From Daucus carota subsp. sativus (Eukaryota; Streptophyta; Magnoliopsida; Apiales; Apiaceae), in NCBI RefSeq assembly GCF_001625215.2, contig NC_030382.2, positions 28,072,610 to 28,136,609 of the forward strand: a stretch of 64,000 nt of DNA, read 5' to 3'. The translations under genes were made by a program, and so were the position numbers. This document shows, piece by piece, positions 37,471 to 47,951 of this stretch (position 1 is the stretch's first letter; the number at the start of each line of letters is the position of its first letter). The notes beneath the pieces were generated by a model. It was not told the DNA's origin and did no database searches. It worked only from the letters and a program-made list of their open reading frames with translations.

Positions 37471-38610
37471 TTAACCAAGATCAACCCACTTTGCTGATGA
37501 ATGAATTTCATATGGCACCTGAAGAGTTTGTGTATCTCCGTCATTTATATCATGAGAAAGAACAGTGTAACCACGAATTGTACGAGTACAGCGAAGGAGA
37601 CCACCATAACTTGGATGAAGAACATACACTTTCAGACCACTTTCCCAAGCACAAAAGCAGTTATGCAGCCTCGACAAGTACCAACTCGTGTTGCTCATCT
37701 CGTCGTTCTTGACCCTTTCCCATGAAGTATCAGTATCATTGTAGATTGAAATGCTGTAGGAGGTATGATCTTCATCTCCATCAGCAAAGAGTTTTATTAG
37801 TTTTCCATCATGTTCCGTGATATAATTGACTCCCTCCAATTCATCCCTAGGCCTAAGTAACTCTTTCCAAACATGAGTAGCCATATTATATATAGTCATC
37901 TTTCCCCAGATATCATAATAGAAAATCTGTTCACCGATGCTGATCAGACCACGACACCCTTCAAACTGCATCGTCCGCTCTACAGGGGCGTGTTTAGTCC
38001 ACACAAGATCACCAGGCTTGGCTGTTCTCAGAGTTATCCGACAAAATGTACCAGCACTGATGAGGACCACACTTACAGGACAGCCCTCATGAGTTGAAAA
38101 GGAACCAAAAAATTCATGAGACTCTGCAACATCAGGCAGATCAATTTTAGCCTTCGTAATGGGATTTATTAAGAACACAGAATCGGGCAGCCTTTCTCTG
38201 GTCACAAAGAAATTCTTTCGACGCATAAGAATCCATCCCTGTCTAGAAAAAAGCACCAGAGCATTACTAGATTCAGGCAGGTAGAGAGTGACCTTCTTGT
38301 TTCTCGCAATGCTGATAAAATCCTGCAAACAACTGTCAAGATTTTTGCTTTGTTGCATGAGCCACGGCGCGCCAATTGATTGTTTTTTCGGGTATGACAA
38401 GGATGCAGTCCTCCAATCATGACAAATGGCTGACACACACATATTATCAAATATGTCGAGCTTATCTTTGATCATCCATAAGACAAGGACAGGAAGTGAA
38501 GACCATGTAGCCTCGTTTCTTCTCTTCTCATGAGACATCCTCTCATAGCCTGCAGTAACAATCAATTCAAGTAAAATGTACACTTGAAGTGAAGTTTCCA
38601 TGAGCCCCAT
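37471..38610 (-). CDS. F-box/DUF295-type protein
   Basis: Probable substrate receptor of an SCF E3 ubiquitin ligase. The 379-codon open frame begins, after a short variable N-terminus, with an F-box-like segment (WSSLPVLVLWMIKDKL...CVSAICHDWR, about 35-70). A DUF295-type beta-rich region follows, with motifs such as FLINPITKAKIDLP (about 148) and FYYDIWGKMTIYN. There is no intron in the coding region. The first ATG is at 38610, but a TGTTACTGCAG/GC acceptor-like site lies at about 38556 just ahead of the in-frame MSHEKRR Met at 38538, so the true start may be that Met after a 5' UTR intron. The substrate is unknown. Confidence 0.82.
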   Translation of the reverse strand: MGLMETSLQVYILLELIVTAGYERMSHEKRRNEATWSSLPVLVLWMIKDKLDIFDNMCVSAICHDWRTASLSYPKKQSIGAPWLMQQSKNLDSCLQDFISIARNKKVTLYLPESSNALVLFSRQGWILMRRKNFFVTRERLPDSVFLINPITKAKIDLPDVAESHEFFGSFSTHEGCPVSVVLISAGTFCRITLRTAKPGDLVWTKHAPVERTMQFEGCRGLISIGEQIFYYDIWGKMTIYNMATHVWKELLRPRDELEGVNYITEHDGKLIKLFADGDEDHTSYSISIYNDTDTSWERVKNDEMSNTSWYLSRLHNCFCAWESGLKVYVLHPSYGGLLRCTRTIRGYTVLSHDINDGDTQTLQVPYEIHSSAKWVDLG

Positions 38611-39912
38611 GTATTTATAGTAATGCCCGCAGGTAATATAACTAATACCATCGAAGCAAAATGCCCTACCGATTCAACAAATTTTATATAATGTCTTACA
38701 GCTCCAATATACAGCTAACCAATTTGAGCCAAACTCGTAGGAGATAGCTCTTAGAATTCTTTTGTAAATATTTATCGGGACAAGATGTTAATGACAAACA
38801 TTTGATTCTCTCTTGGAAACCAATGTGTGTCGTTTTCGACTCCCAAAGATTCAATCAACTGGATTTCGTTTTGTAGTTACTTGCTACTTAATCATCTCTC
38901 ATGTGCATTTTCATACGTGAAATAACCATGTCATCACTTCTTAGCCGTTTTATTGCAAGATATTAGCCAATTCAGAGCTAGATTTCTCCGTAACAAAGAT
39001 ATCCACTTGTGCTTAAACGGCTAAACTCTTACTTAATACCGTATAAACGGCTGAGACAATAGATATGTAACGCTTAGTAATTAACGACTTAAACCAATAT
39101 CTTAATCACATCATTAGTTGTCACTAATGCATTAGAATACAGCTTCATTCGTATATCATTGTAACCTTATTAAATCCGTGAAGCCCCCTGCATATTAATT
39201 TTGGTGAAGAAGAGAGATTAAACACCCTTACCGTTTTGTTATGGATGTCGGCGGGAATGTCTGATATTTTTTGTTATAGATTTGTGTGGGAATGTTAGAA
39301 AACCTTTTTTTATATATAGATTTGTGTAGAGACCTTAAGAAATGGAGATTTTGGATTTAATATTTTATATTATTAATAGGTAATATAGGCAATGAGACAG
39401 GTAATCTATGGACTTGGTTGTGTCCCTACCATTTAACGAGCCACGGAGAATTTCTTACGGGATTCATACTCCATTCATCTTTTTGGCATGCCTTACAAGT
39501 TTAGTAGGGGTTTCAGTTTTCTCGTTGAAAGCAAAGGATGAAATTGTTGTTTATAATTAAGGATAGATAATGTGTGACAAGTATAACATAACACACTTTT
39601 TGTTGATTAAGCAAAAGTTGAGACCGACATATCTTATGCTATGTGGACCGAGAAAGATGGTATAATAAAGGCTGATATGGAGTAATTTTAAAGAACACTC
39701 TGTTTCATGTTTATTTATCAAATGTCTACAATACTATGTTGTTATGAGAAAAGTTGGCTAAACAGATAATTAATATGACTCACAAGTATTCACCTTAGGC
39801 TGGTGGACTCAAAGTCCATGACTGAATAGATGCGGGAATTTGGGATTATAAACCATGTATTGAGGGAGTCTGGTGTGGACATTTCTTAAAAAATCCAGGT
39901 GATCTCCGTTAT
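38611..39912. other. Intergenic region upstream of the F-box gene
   Basis: No gene. It should contain the F-box promoter near 38.6 kb. Nothing repetitive with readable ends was found before the hAT MITE. Confidence 0.5.
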
Positions 39913-39920
39913 TGGTAGCT

Positions 39921-40600
39921 AGGGCTGTAAATGAGTTGATACGCTCGATAACCGCTCGGTGTTCGGTTCGAAAAAAGGTCGGTTCGATCTCGATTCGATT
40001 CATAAACGAGTCGATCTTGAGCACAATTTTAAGTTTCGCTTTATAAACGAGCTGAATTTGAGCACAGTAGAGTTCGACTCGATAGTTCGCGAACAAGTTC
40101 GAATTATGAATTCGTGAACATGGTTCGTGAACTTGGCTCGTGGATGTGGGAGTTTTATTAATGGATGATTTATTATGAATTTATGATTCCTAGAGCATAA
40201 ATTAAAATATTGTTAGAATTTAATTTTTTTTAATTAAATTAAATAACAAACAAGCTCGTAAATAAATTTATAAGCATAAGCTAGCTCGTCAGCAAAGTTT
40301 ATTAAATAAGATCGTGAACAAAATTAATGAGCGGTTGGTGAGCAAAAATTTGTGAGATACGTTCGTGAGCGTAAGTTAATGAGCGGTTCGTGAGCAAAAG
40401 CTCGCGAGACAGCTCGTGAGACATGTTCGTGAGCGGTTCGCGAGCCGTTCGTGAACAGAGTTATTCTTTAATGAGTCGATACTCAAACAGTATTTTTGGC
40501 TCGATCCAAGCTCGAGCTCGACTTCGAGTTCGCTAATTTTTTAACAAACGATACACGAGCACTCTAGAGTTCGGCTCGGCTCGGCTCATTTACACCCCTA
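39921..40600. mobile_element. hAT-type MITE (680 bp)
   Basis: Inverted ends AGGGCTGTAAATGAG and (reverse complement of right, offset by one T) TAGGGGTGTAAATGAG. A perfect 8-bp duplication TGGTAGCT flanks it (39913-39920 and 40601-40608). The interior contains many short GAGCGGTTCGTGAGC and GAGCTCG-type repeats on both strands, giving strong self-complementarity. No ORF. Confidence 0.87.
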
Positions 40601-40668
40601 TGGTAGCTTCTTAAGTCACGGGAAGCATTTGTTCATTCCTTGAAAAGACCAAAGGAAGGGATCACTTA

Positions 40669-40972
40669 TGTTGTGTTTGGTTGGGGAGAATGGAGTGGAA
40701 TGGAATGAAATGAGTAAAAAATACTTGAAACTAATAGAGATAGGAAGAAAGTTTTGAAAAATTTTGAAGGAGTGCAAAATTGCTATGATGAGATTTGAGA
40801 AGAAATTGAGGATGGGAGAGAATGGAGCATTCCATCTCAAATGGAAGGGATGATATCTAGCATATGATGTAGAGAATGGAATGGAGAAAAAAATGAAATT
40901 TCTTAAAAATCATCAATAAGATAGTTCATTTTTTCATTCCTCCGGAATCATTCACCCCAACCAAACACAACA
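40669..40972. mobile_element. Tourist-like (PIF/Harbinger) MITE (304 bp)
   Basis: Perfect 18-bp terminal inverted repeats TGTTGTGTTTGGTTGGGG are flanked by TTA on both sides (40666-40668 and 40973-40975), the 3-bp target preferred by PIF/Harbinger. The interior has GGAATGGAATG-type repeats and no ORF. Confidence 0.88.
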
Positions 40973-41477
40973 TTAGAATAATCTGATGTGAGAACTCTAT
41001 CTGCAGGAGCAACATAAATTTATGTGCAGGAGCAACATAAATTTAAACAAGAACATGGGATGTCATTTTAGAGTGGTATTGCAAAAATAAATATAGAGAG
41101 GTGTATTGGATTAAGATTTTAATGAATTTTAATGCATTCATAATAGTACATGGATTCTATGAGATTTTCAAAATCCATGGATTCGTTTTCATTTCATTTG
41201 AAATTCATATGGATTCTTTTTCATTCTATGTGGATTCTGTTGCATTATGTTGTGTGGATTCTATACGATTTTATGAGATTTTCCGGATTTTATTGAATTC
41301 TTTTTTTTAATCCCAATTGAATACTTGCTGATTTTCGGAATTCGAAATACTCTTATAAAATATTTTAATTGAATACACATGATATTCGGATAAATAATAA
41401 TATAAAATATAATTTATTTTATTGTAAAATAAGACACTCTTGTCTTTAAAAAAACGTCATTTATATTATAAAATGCT

Positions 41478-42549
41478 CTAATATATAAAATAATATTTAA
41501 TAACAAATAAATATCTAAGCCACTCATCAGTGCACGTCTTCTTGTTCTTCCAGTTATTAGTTTCTTCCCTTTGTTGTTGTTGACTTAAAGGATTTAATTC
41601 ATAAATATCATCATCCGTGTCAGAAAGCTGGTCATCTGTGCTTTCAACCGGAAATTTATCAGAACGACATTCTTTTCGAAGAAAGTTGTATAATCCAGCA
41701 CAAGCTAATACGAACTCCGCTTGTGTTTGAAATGAAAATGGAGCTGCAACTTTAAATATCGTAAATCTTGATTTGAACACACCAAAAATTCTCTCAACCA
41801 CATTTCTCAATGAAGAATGTCGGAGATTAAAAAGCTCATTTGCATTTCTTGGATGACGACCTTCACCATCAAAATTTTTTTGATGATATCGAACACCACG
41901 AAGAGGAGCTAAAAACTGACGACGATTAGCAAATCTACGATCTACAAGAAAATATTTCCTGAAAACAAAAGTGTATAATAAATAAGCGTAAGATATACAA
42001 CAAATTAAATGCTCATTTATATTAGAGCAAGGAATAATGGAATATATACCCGGGGGAACTTCAAGCCCATTTCTTCTTGATAATGCATCATTTAACACTT
42101 TTGAATCATGTGCAGAACCTTCCCACCCACTAAGCACATATATGAATTCCAAATCAAAATTGCAAGTAGCTAAAACATTTTGAGAATCAAAACCATGACG
42201 ATTACGATAGCTACTTACTGCCCGACCTCGTATCGTAGCTGGGATATGAGTTCCATACATAGCACCAACACAGTCCTAAAAAATATTTGACCACAAAAAA
42301 TTAATGTTTCGAAATCAAATAAAATCATGGTTAGACTAATGGATTACAATAAAAATAGTACCTTAAAGTAAGGATAAAATCTTGTATACTCTCAGAAATT
42401 TTAGGAGAAACACCTCCAGGCTTTACCATCAGTTGTGGTGCTATAGTGTTCAAAGCCTTCATAACTTTGTTAAAATTTGTACTAGTTGCAAAGCGTGAGC
42501 AATTAAACCTTTGCCTAACATTACAATAGCGATTGAATAGACGTGACAA
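41478..42549 (-). pseudogene. Harbinger nuclease (HARBI1-like, DDE_4), inactivated
   Basis: Transposase nuclease. Exonic parts read from the minus strand: upstream helical part (42549 to about 42361), middle exon ending at a donor near 42050, and last exon from about 41960 to 41478 (intron 41960-42049, donor GG/gtatat, acceptor ttttcag/GAAAT). The DDE_4 core is visible: GTHIPA, GWEGSAHDSKVL (second Asp), and NVVERIFGVFKSRF (Glu). Three lesions are seen. The first catalytic Asp of the usual AIDGTHI motif is Tyr (AMYGTHI; TAT for GAT). The frame upstream of the FYPYFK segment differs from the downstream one, a frameshift near 42375. The N-terminal part before 42549 is missing. The element would need a nuclease supplied in trans. 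Confidence 0.8.
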
Positions 42550-42743
42550 TCACAGAAGTCACGGAATCTAAACAATTAAGATTAAAAAATGAGCGGCAGT
42601 GCTAAAATAAAAAAAGATAATCGTCATATTTTATTCAAACCAAACTATGATAAGCATACACCCAATCAACTGGAAGTTCTTAAAACTCAATATCATTGAT
42701 TATTAAAAAATTATTCGATGATTGTAAAATAAAATTATAACCA

Positions 42744-43748
42744 TTAATATTTGTCGGTCATGCCAAGTATCCAATTTGCTCTTTCTTCAGGAGTCATTCT
42801 CAAAAAGTCATCCTTTTTCGTTTTGGTGTCAAGCAAGTTAAATGCCTCTAAACGAACATCTTCACTTAAATTTGGCACCTCCTTAATTGCATCCCAAGCT
42901 GTATACATCTTTTCATTTTCCCTTCTTTGCAATAAGCCATACACCCCTTCAAAAGTTGTGGTGAGTTTAGCAAGTTGTTCAAAAATACCACTTTTAGGAT
43001 TATTGCTACTTGAGTTAGAACCTCCCTCGTACTTGCTTCTTCCTCTTTTGGTTGGAAGTTTTTTCTTAGGCAACTCAAAAACTTTAGGAGAACCCATCAG
43101 TGGCGAGTTGTTTTGTTCAAACACCTCAAGATCATAACTCAAGTCATCAATGCACATATCTTGCACTTCACTAGCTTTTAATGTCCTTGCATTAGTAACA
43201 TTACCCAATCCAATCAAATTTTTACCAATTACAACGCCGCCTCCAACAGCAGTTTGTAAGTCCTCGTAATCATCAGATTCCCCATCACGTAAATTTTTAT
43301 CTTTTGGATGAGCCTATCCAAAACAATAATATTACTCAAAACCGATGGACTACTATGATGCTTATATAATTATAGATATGAAATTTGGTTATACCTTTAG
43401 GTAGTCATCCCATACTTCATTGGGAGCGGTAAACTTCTTTGTATTTGAGTCATAACCAAAACCGGAATTAAACTTCAAAAGAGTTGAATAAGAGATCCAT
43501 CGACTTTTAAACCACTTAAGTCGACTATAATAATGATTGTAATTCTTCTTACACACAAGTTCTGAATTAAGAGCGAGAAGAATTCTATCTTCCACTATTT
43601 GTTTAGTAAACACACCGCTATTATCACGCCACCCTCGATTTGCTGCATCAACCATAATTTCTAACAATGCCTTGCTCTCATCTTGTGTACATTGGCCATA
43701 ATCATTTCGTTTTTTAACAATTTGTACATCATCTTGTACATCAGCCAT
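42744..43748 (-). CDS. Harbinger Myb/SANT-like DNA-binding protein
   Basis: Second gene of the PIF/Harbinger element; in this superfamily it binds subterminal DNA and helps bring the nuclease into the nucleus. Two exons, 43395-43748 and 42744-43313, give 924 nt, 307 aa, with no stop. A Myb/SANT-like domain (about residues 15-115) has the spaced aromatics of the family: W40 region GWRDNSG, then NHYYSRLKWFKSRW and FTAPNEVWDDYLK. A basic, Ser/Asn-rich linker (KKKLPTKRGRSK) may be a nuclear localisation signal. It looks intact although the partner nuclease is damaged. Confidence 0.83.
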
Positions 43749-44008
43749 AACAATAGTACATTACCAGCATGCAAAATGACTCGTCAACACATACAATATC
43801 AATCAAATAAGCAAACATGTATATCAGGTTTGTTTAGAAACACATATATAGAAAAAACATACAAAGAGACATATAAAGAGACACGATCATATAATGATAG
43901 TGTAGGGTATATGGACCTGGAGAGAAGAGAAGACGATGTGCAGAGACGTGTGTAGTTAAAGTGACAAGAATAATAGAGAAGACGAGCTGTATATATAGTG
44001 ATTATATG

Positions 44009-44616
44009 TAGGGATGAGCGTGGTTCGGTTTGGTTCGGTTTTGACCGAAAACCAAACCGTAACCATATTTTTTCGGTTTCTAAAATCAAAAACCAAAACC
44101 AAACCAAATACCGTTGGTGTGGTTTCGGTTTTTAATCATGGTTTTGGTTTGAAAATGGTTTGGTTTCGGTTTTAAACCAAACTAAAAAATTTCTTGTATT
44201 GTTTTTCTAATTTAAAATTTTTCTTATTATCTTTTTAATATTAGATGGATGTTAGAATTTGAGTACAAGAAAGCAAGATGCAACCAACAAGTAAATGAAT
44301 AAACTTTACCAGATTGATAAAGCTTTAACAGTTGACAAAATGAGGGAGAGTAAAGCAGACTTGAAAATATTGGCAAACATGATTGTTTGGTTTAGCATAT
44401 GTAAGAACATTTGTACAGAATTTAAAAAATTAGCAGATGACATAAACTTTGAGTAAAGTAAGTTCCAGAAGCCCACTCTCCACCATTAGCATGTCCAAAG
44501 ACAGTGGATATTAACAATTAATAATGGGCTGGGTTACAAATAAACTTGGCCATTCAGTAAAAAAATTACAATATAATTTATAAAATTAAATTAAGATATT
44601 ATTATTGTATATATAA

Positions 44617-44656
<40 letters not shown>

Positions 44657-44844
44657 TTCTATTCGGTTCGGTTCGGTTTATATTCGGTTTTAAAAAATTT
44701 AAAACCAAACCGCAACCAAATTAGTGGTTTGGTTTTTATTCGGTTTGGTTATTAAATGGTTCGGTTTTTAATGGTGCGGTTTTATTCGGTTTTTTATGGT
44801 TACGGTTTCGGTTTTGGTTTTTGGTTCGGTTTTGCTCATCCCTA
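44009..44844. mobile_element. hAT-type MITE nested in the Harbinger element
   Basis: Perfect inverted ends TAGGGATGAGC, then GGTTCGGTTTGG-type repeats on the left and their complements on the right. A perfect 8-bp duplication ATTATATG flanks it (44001-44008 and 44845-44852). It is 836 bp, with an (AT)n tract at about 44620-44650 and no transposase. Confidence 0.92.
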
Positions 44845-45029
44845 ATTATATGTACTTGTGTTTTTTTTTCTTTCGATTAAAAATATGCTAATTTGTTAAT
44901 GCCATGAAATCTTGCCTCTTGATGCCTCATTTCATGATGTAAATTATACATATAAAACCTTCTCCAAATGCTTCAAAATCAGGCATGCAATAAAATCCAT
45001 GAATATTTGGATACCCTGATATTTTGATT

Positions 45030-45190
45030 GATTTTTTAAAATCCCAATTGAATACCTGCAGATTTTATAGCATATTTTGAAATCCCAAATGAATACATGC
45101 GGATTTTAAAGCATATTTTCAAATCACAATTGAATACTTGCGGATTTTAAAGCATATTTTCAAATTTCAATTGAATACCTTCAGATTTTA
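45030..45190. repeat. Subterminal direct repeats of the Harbinger element
   Basis: Four tandem units of about 41 bp, each carrying AATTGAATACYTGCRGATTTTA followed by AAGCATATTTTSAAAT. A related AATTGAATACTTGCTGATTTT unit sits near the other end (about 41317-41337) in the same strand orientation. Such arrays often bind the element's own Myb-like protein. Confidence 0.78.
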
Positions 45191-45330
45191 AGAATGCATC
45201 AAAATCCATTTAAATCTCAATCCAATACACCCCTCATAGTGATAGCTTGTCAAATTCAAACCACCATTCACAAATTCAAAATTCAATAAAAAAAAGTTTA
45301 TTGTTGTCAACAAAAATACATGTAATACTT

Positions 45331-46052
45331 TCTTTTGAAACAAAGATGTTAATCTAATAATAAAAAGCCATACGACATCTACACCAATGATCGAGTCGAA
45401 CAAACAGTGAATTAGAATCATATGTTCTCATAAAAAAAAGTTAAACGATATTTTGAAAAAAAATGTATATACAAATACAAGTACCCGCTTCATGCATCCT
45501 CGTTGAATTACTGATACCCTCTTCATTATGCCCTGATAGATCTATCGTTTGAGCTATCGATCAAAATTGCGGTTTCATAACTTCCATCACCAAATCAGAC
45601 CCCGCTTACAATTAAGAAGTGAAAAACAAAACTCTGACCAGGGACCGAAAACAACCTTAGATATAAAGCAGAACCACAGAAACAAAAGAAATCGGGCTGA
45701 AAATCGACCCGCTTGAAACAGAGAAGAAAGACAGCGAAATCTCCGATGGTTTTAGATTTAAGAATTCTCCCGAGAATATATCCGGAGCAGAATCACAAAA
45801 ACAAAGAAAACCGGACTGAAACCCACCCGCTTAGAAGAGAGACAACGAAATCTCCGATGGTTTTAGATATAAGTTTCTCGAGGGAAACTATCATTCAAAA
45901 ACTAAGAAGAAAACAAAATAATTGACTGATTCGGCGCTTTCCACCGGTGAAAACCGATGTAAGCCCCAGGCGGCTACGACAAGGAAGATGATAGAGAGAA
46001 TTAGGGTTAAGAGAGAGGCTTGATTTGAATTTTTAAAATAAACACTATTCTC
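45331..46052 (-). mobile_element. Retroposon family R1, copy 2 (722 bp)
   Basis: Homologous along its whole length to 21538-22230 but inverted. It is flanked by a perfect 17-bp duplication AAATACATGTAATACTT (45314-45330 and 46053-46069). On the minus strand it begins in an AACCCTAATTCTCTCT leader and carries a CATCGGTTTTCACCGGTGG block. It then has two copies of a unit containing ACCATCGGAGATTTCG...AAGCGGGT, and ends GTATGGCTTTTTATTATTAG and a short A-rich tail. No long ORF. Confidence 0.86.
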
Positions 46053-46790
46053 AAATACATGTAATACTTGAGATTGGTCGAGGGAGTTAAAAAGGGTTAA
46101 TTATTGATTCGTTCACTTAATTCGTTTGATTCGTTTGAATATATGAAGTGGGTCACTGACAAAATTTTGGTCTCGTTCTAATTTAAAATAAATTTACATT
46201 TTATCAATTTCAAAAAATTTATATATGTAAAAATACTGAAATTTTTATGAATAAACATGTCCCATGTATCTTACTACTTGGCCTTTTCAAATCAAACATG
46301 TACTCATCTTCTTTTTTCAATTGAATTCAACCTCTATTTGTGTAAATTTCTATCATCCAATTTTTTATTTTATTATTATCATTTATCATCACATTGCTTG
46401 TGTAAAAGTTCACCTCAAATCCCAATCAAATTCATGACATATAATTCAACAATTTTTTTTAACTTGAATTCGAAAAAATTTATCAAAACATAATTTAATT
46501 TAAAACGACTGGTACAAATAAGACCAAAAATTTATCGATAATCCACTTCATACATTCAAACATAACAAATGGCCTAACCCATAATCAACTCTTACAAAAA
46601 AAAGGTGTGATACATGATATATGTTGATCAAAGTCTAATAATGACCCCTAACGGTATTAAACTATGCCGCAGTGGTTAGCACATCTCGGTGCGTCTCAAA
46701 AGAATATTGGTCAAACCGGAATCGGTTACCAAATGCGAGGGGCAGTTGGATCACTACTCGTCACATTCTCACTCACTTGTAGTTTTACTA

Positions 46791-46798
46791 TTATAAAA
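46791..46798 (+). promoter_or_regulatory. TATA box of the hydrolase gene
   Basis: TTATAAAA lies about 115 bp before the chosen ATG at 46913, followed by a pyrimidine-rich leader, as expected for a start of transcription near 46820-46830. It supports the downstream ATG as the main start. Confidence 0.6.
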
Positions 46799-46912
46799 CC
46801 CCAACAAGCACAGCTGTTCCACTTCTCCCGTATATCATCATCATCATCACTATTACAATCTCACTTTACTCCAATCAAATTCTACTATTCCTCTCAAACC
46901 ACCTCAATTACT

Positions 46913-47908
46913 ATGGGCGCTAGCAAGGTCTCGCCGGACCACTTCACCGGAGCTTGGTACTCCGTTCCCGGTCTCCGTCTCCGTGATCATCGGTTCACTG
47001 TTCCTCTCGATTACTCGCTTGCTCAGCAGTCTCCTTGTATCACTGTCTTCGCTCGCGAGGTCGTTGCTGGTAATTCGCTTCGTTTCGTATCTATTTTCAT
47101 TTTAATTACTTGTTAAAGCCTTGTTTATGAATGATATAGCTTTTGAATTATGCGTTTAGATGAATTGAGGTTGTTGATGACGAATTTGTTGATTTAATGC
47201 ATTGTTATTTGATGGAAAATAGCTCGAATGGATTATTCAAACTACAGGTACTTGATCTTGCCACATATTCAACTAATACGATGCCTCTGTTAGTTGGGAA
47301 CTGGGAAAGGGAGAATTTTAGTGTTAATTTAGAGAGATATTACTGAAGTGATAAATTAAGGGTTTGGCTAGTGTGTGCCCATGGGCACATGCTAAGCACT
47401 AACATTTATAAAATTGGAGAGTTTTGATTGGTGTGTTTGTTGCAACTACAGGGGGGTCCACCATTATTAAAGAAGCTAAGCCAATAGAAACCATCAAAAT
47501 TCATAAATTTTGGTGCTTAGTGTGTGCCCATGGGCACACCATAGAAAAACCGATAAATTAATAACTACATTAATTTACATTTTCAGTATTGAAAAACTTT
47601 GTTTACAAAGGGTTTTCAATACTAAAATATCATTTTAGAAAGATTATTAATTTAAAGAGTTTTAATTTATTTAGATTTTACAGTAATGATATGTATTTGG
47701 TAAATGAATTTCGGTATAAATATGTTTGTTCTAATACAAGTGGCAGTCAAAATATCAAATCTTAATTTAAAACTGTATTAGCTATGAAGCATGAGTGCGG
47801 GTGCGGGTGCGGGGATACGTGGTGCGGGGATACGGCAATTCGGCAAAAAAAAATATATGGGGATTCGGGTGCGGGGGGATACGGCAAAAAAAATATTAAA
47901 AAAAAATA

Positions 47909-47951
<43 letters not shown>

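Larger units (their letters stand above)
41096..45235 (-). mobile_element. PIF/Harbinger transposon with both genes and a nested MITE
   Basis: Ends GAGAGGTGTATTGGATT and (reverse complement of right) GAGGGGTGTATTGGATT; similarity continues to about 42 bases through AATGCATTC. ATA occurs directly outside both ends (41093-41095 and 45236-45238), a plausible 3-bp target duplication though not the usual TWA. It contains a nuclease gene (41478-42549) and a Myb/SANT gene (42744-43748), the two-gene set of this superfamily, both on the minus strand, plus an 844-bp hAT MITE insertion. Subterminal direct repeats lie at 45030-45190. The nuclease is broken, so the element is probably not autonomous. Confidence 0.85.

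Noticed and set aside
46664..46690. TGCCGCAGTGGTTAGC segment as a tRNA or SINE head
   Set aside because: It resembles an A box but there is no T arm or B box at the right distance and no cloverleaf can be drawn.
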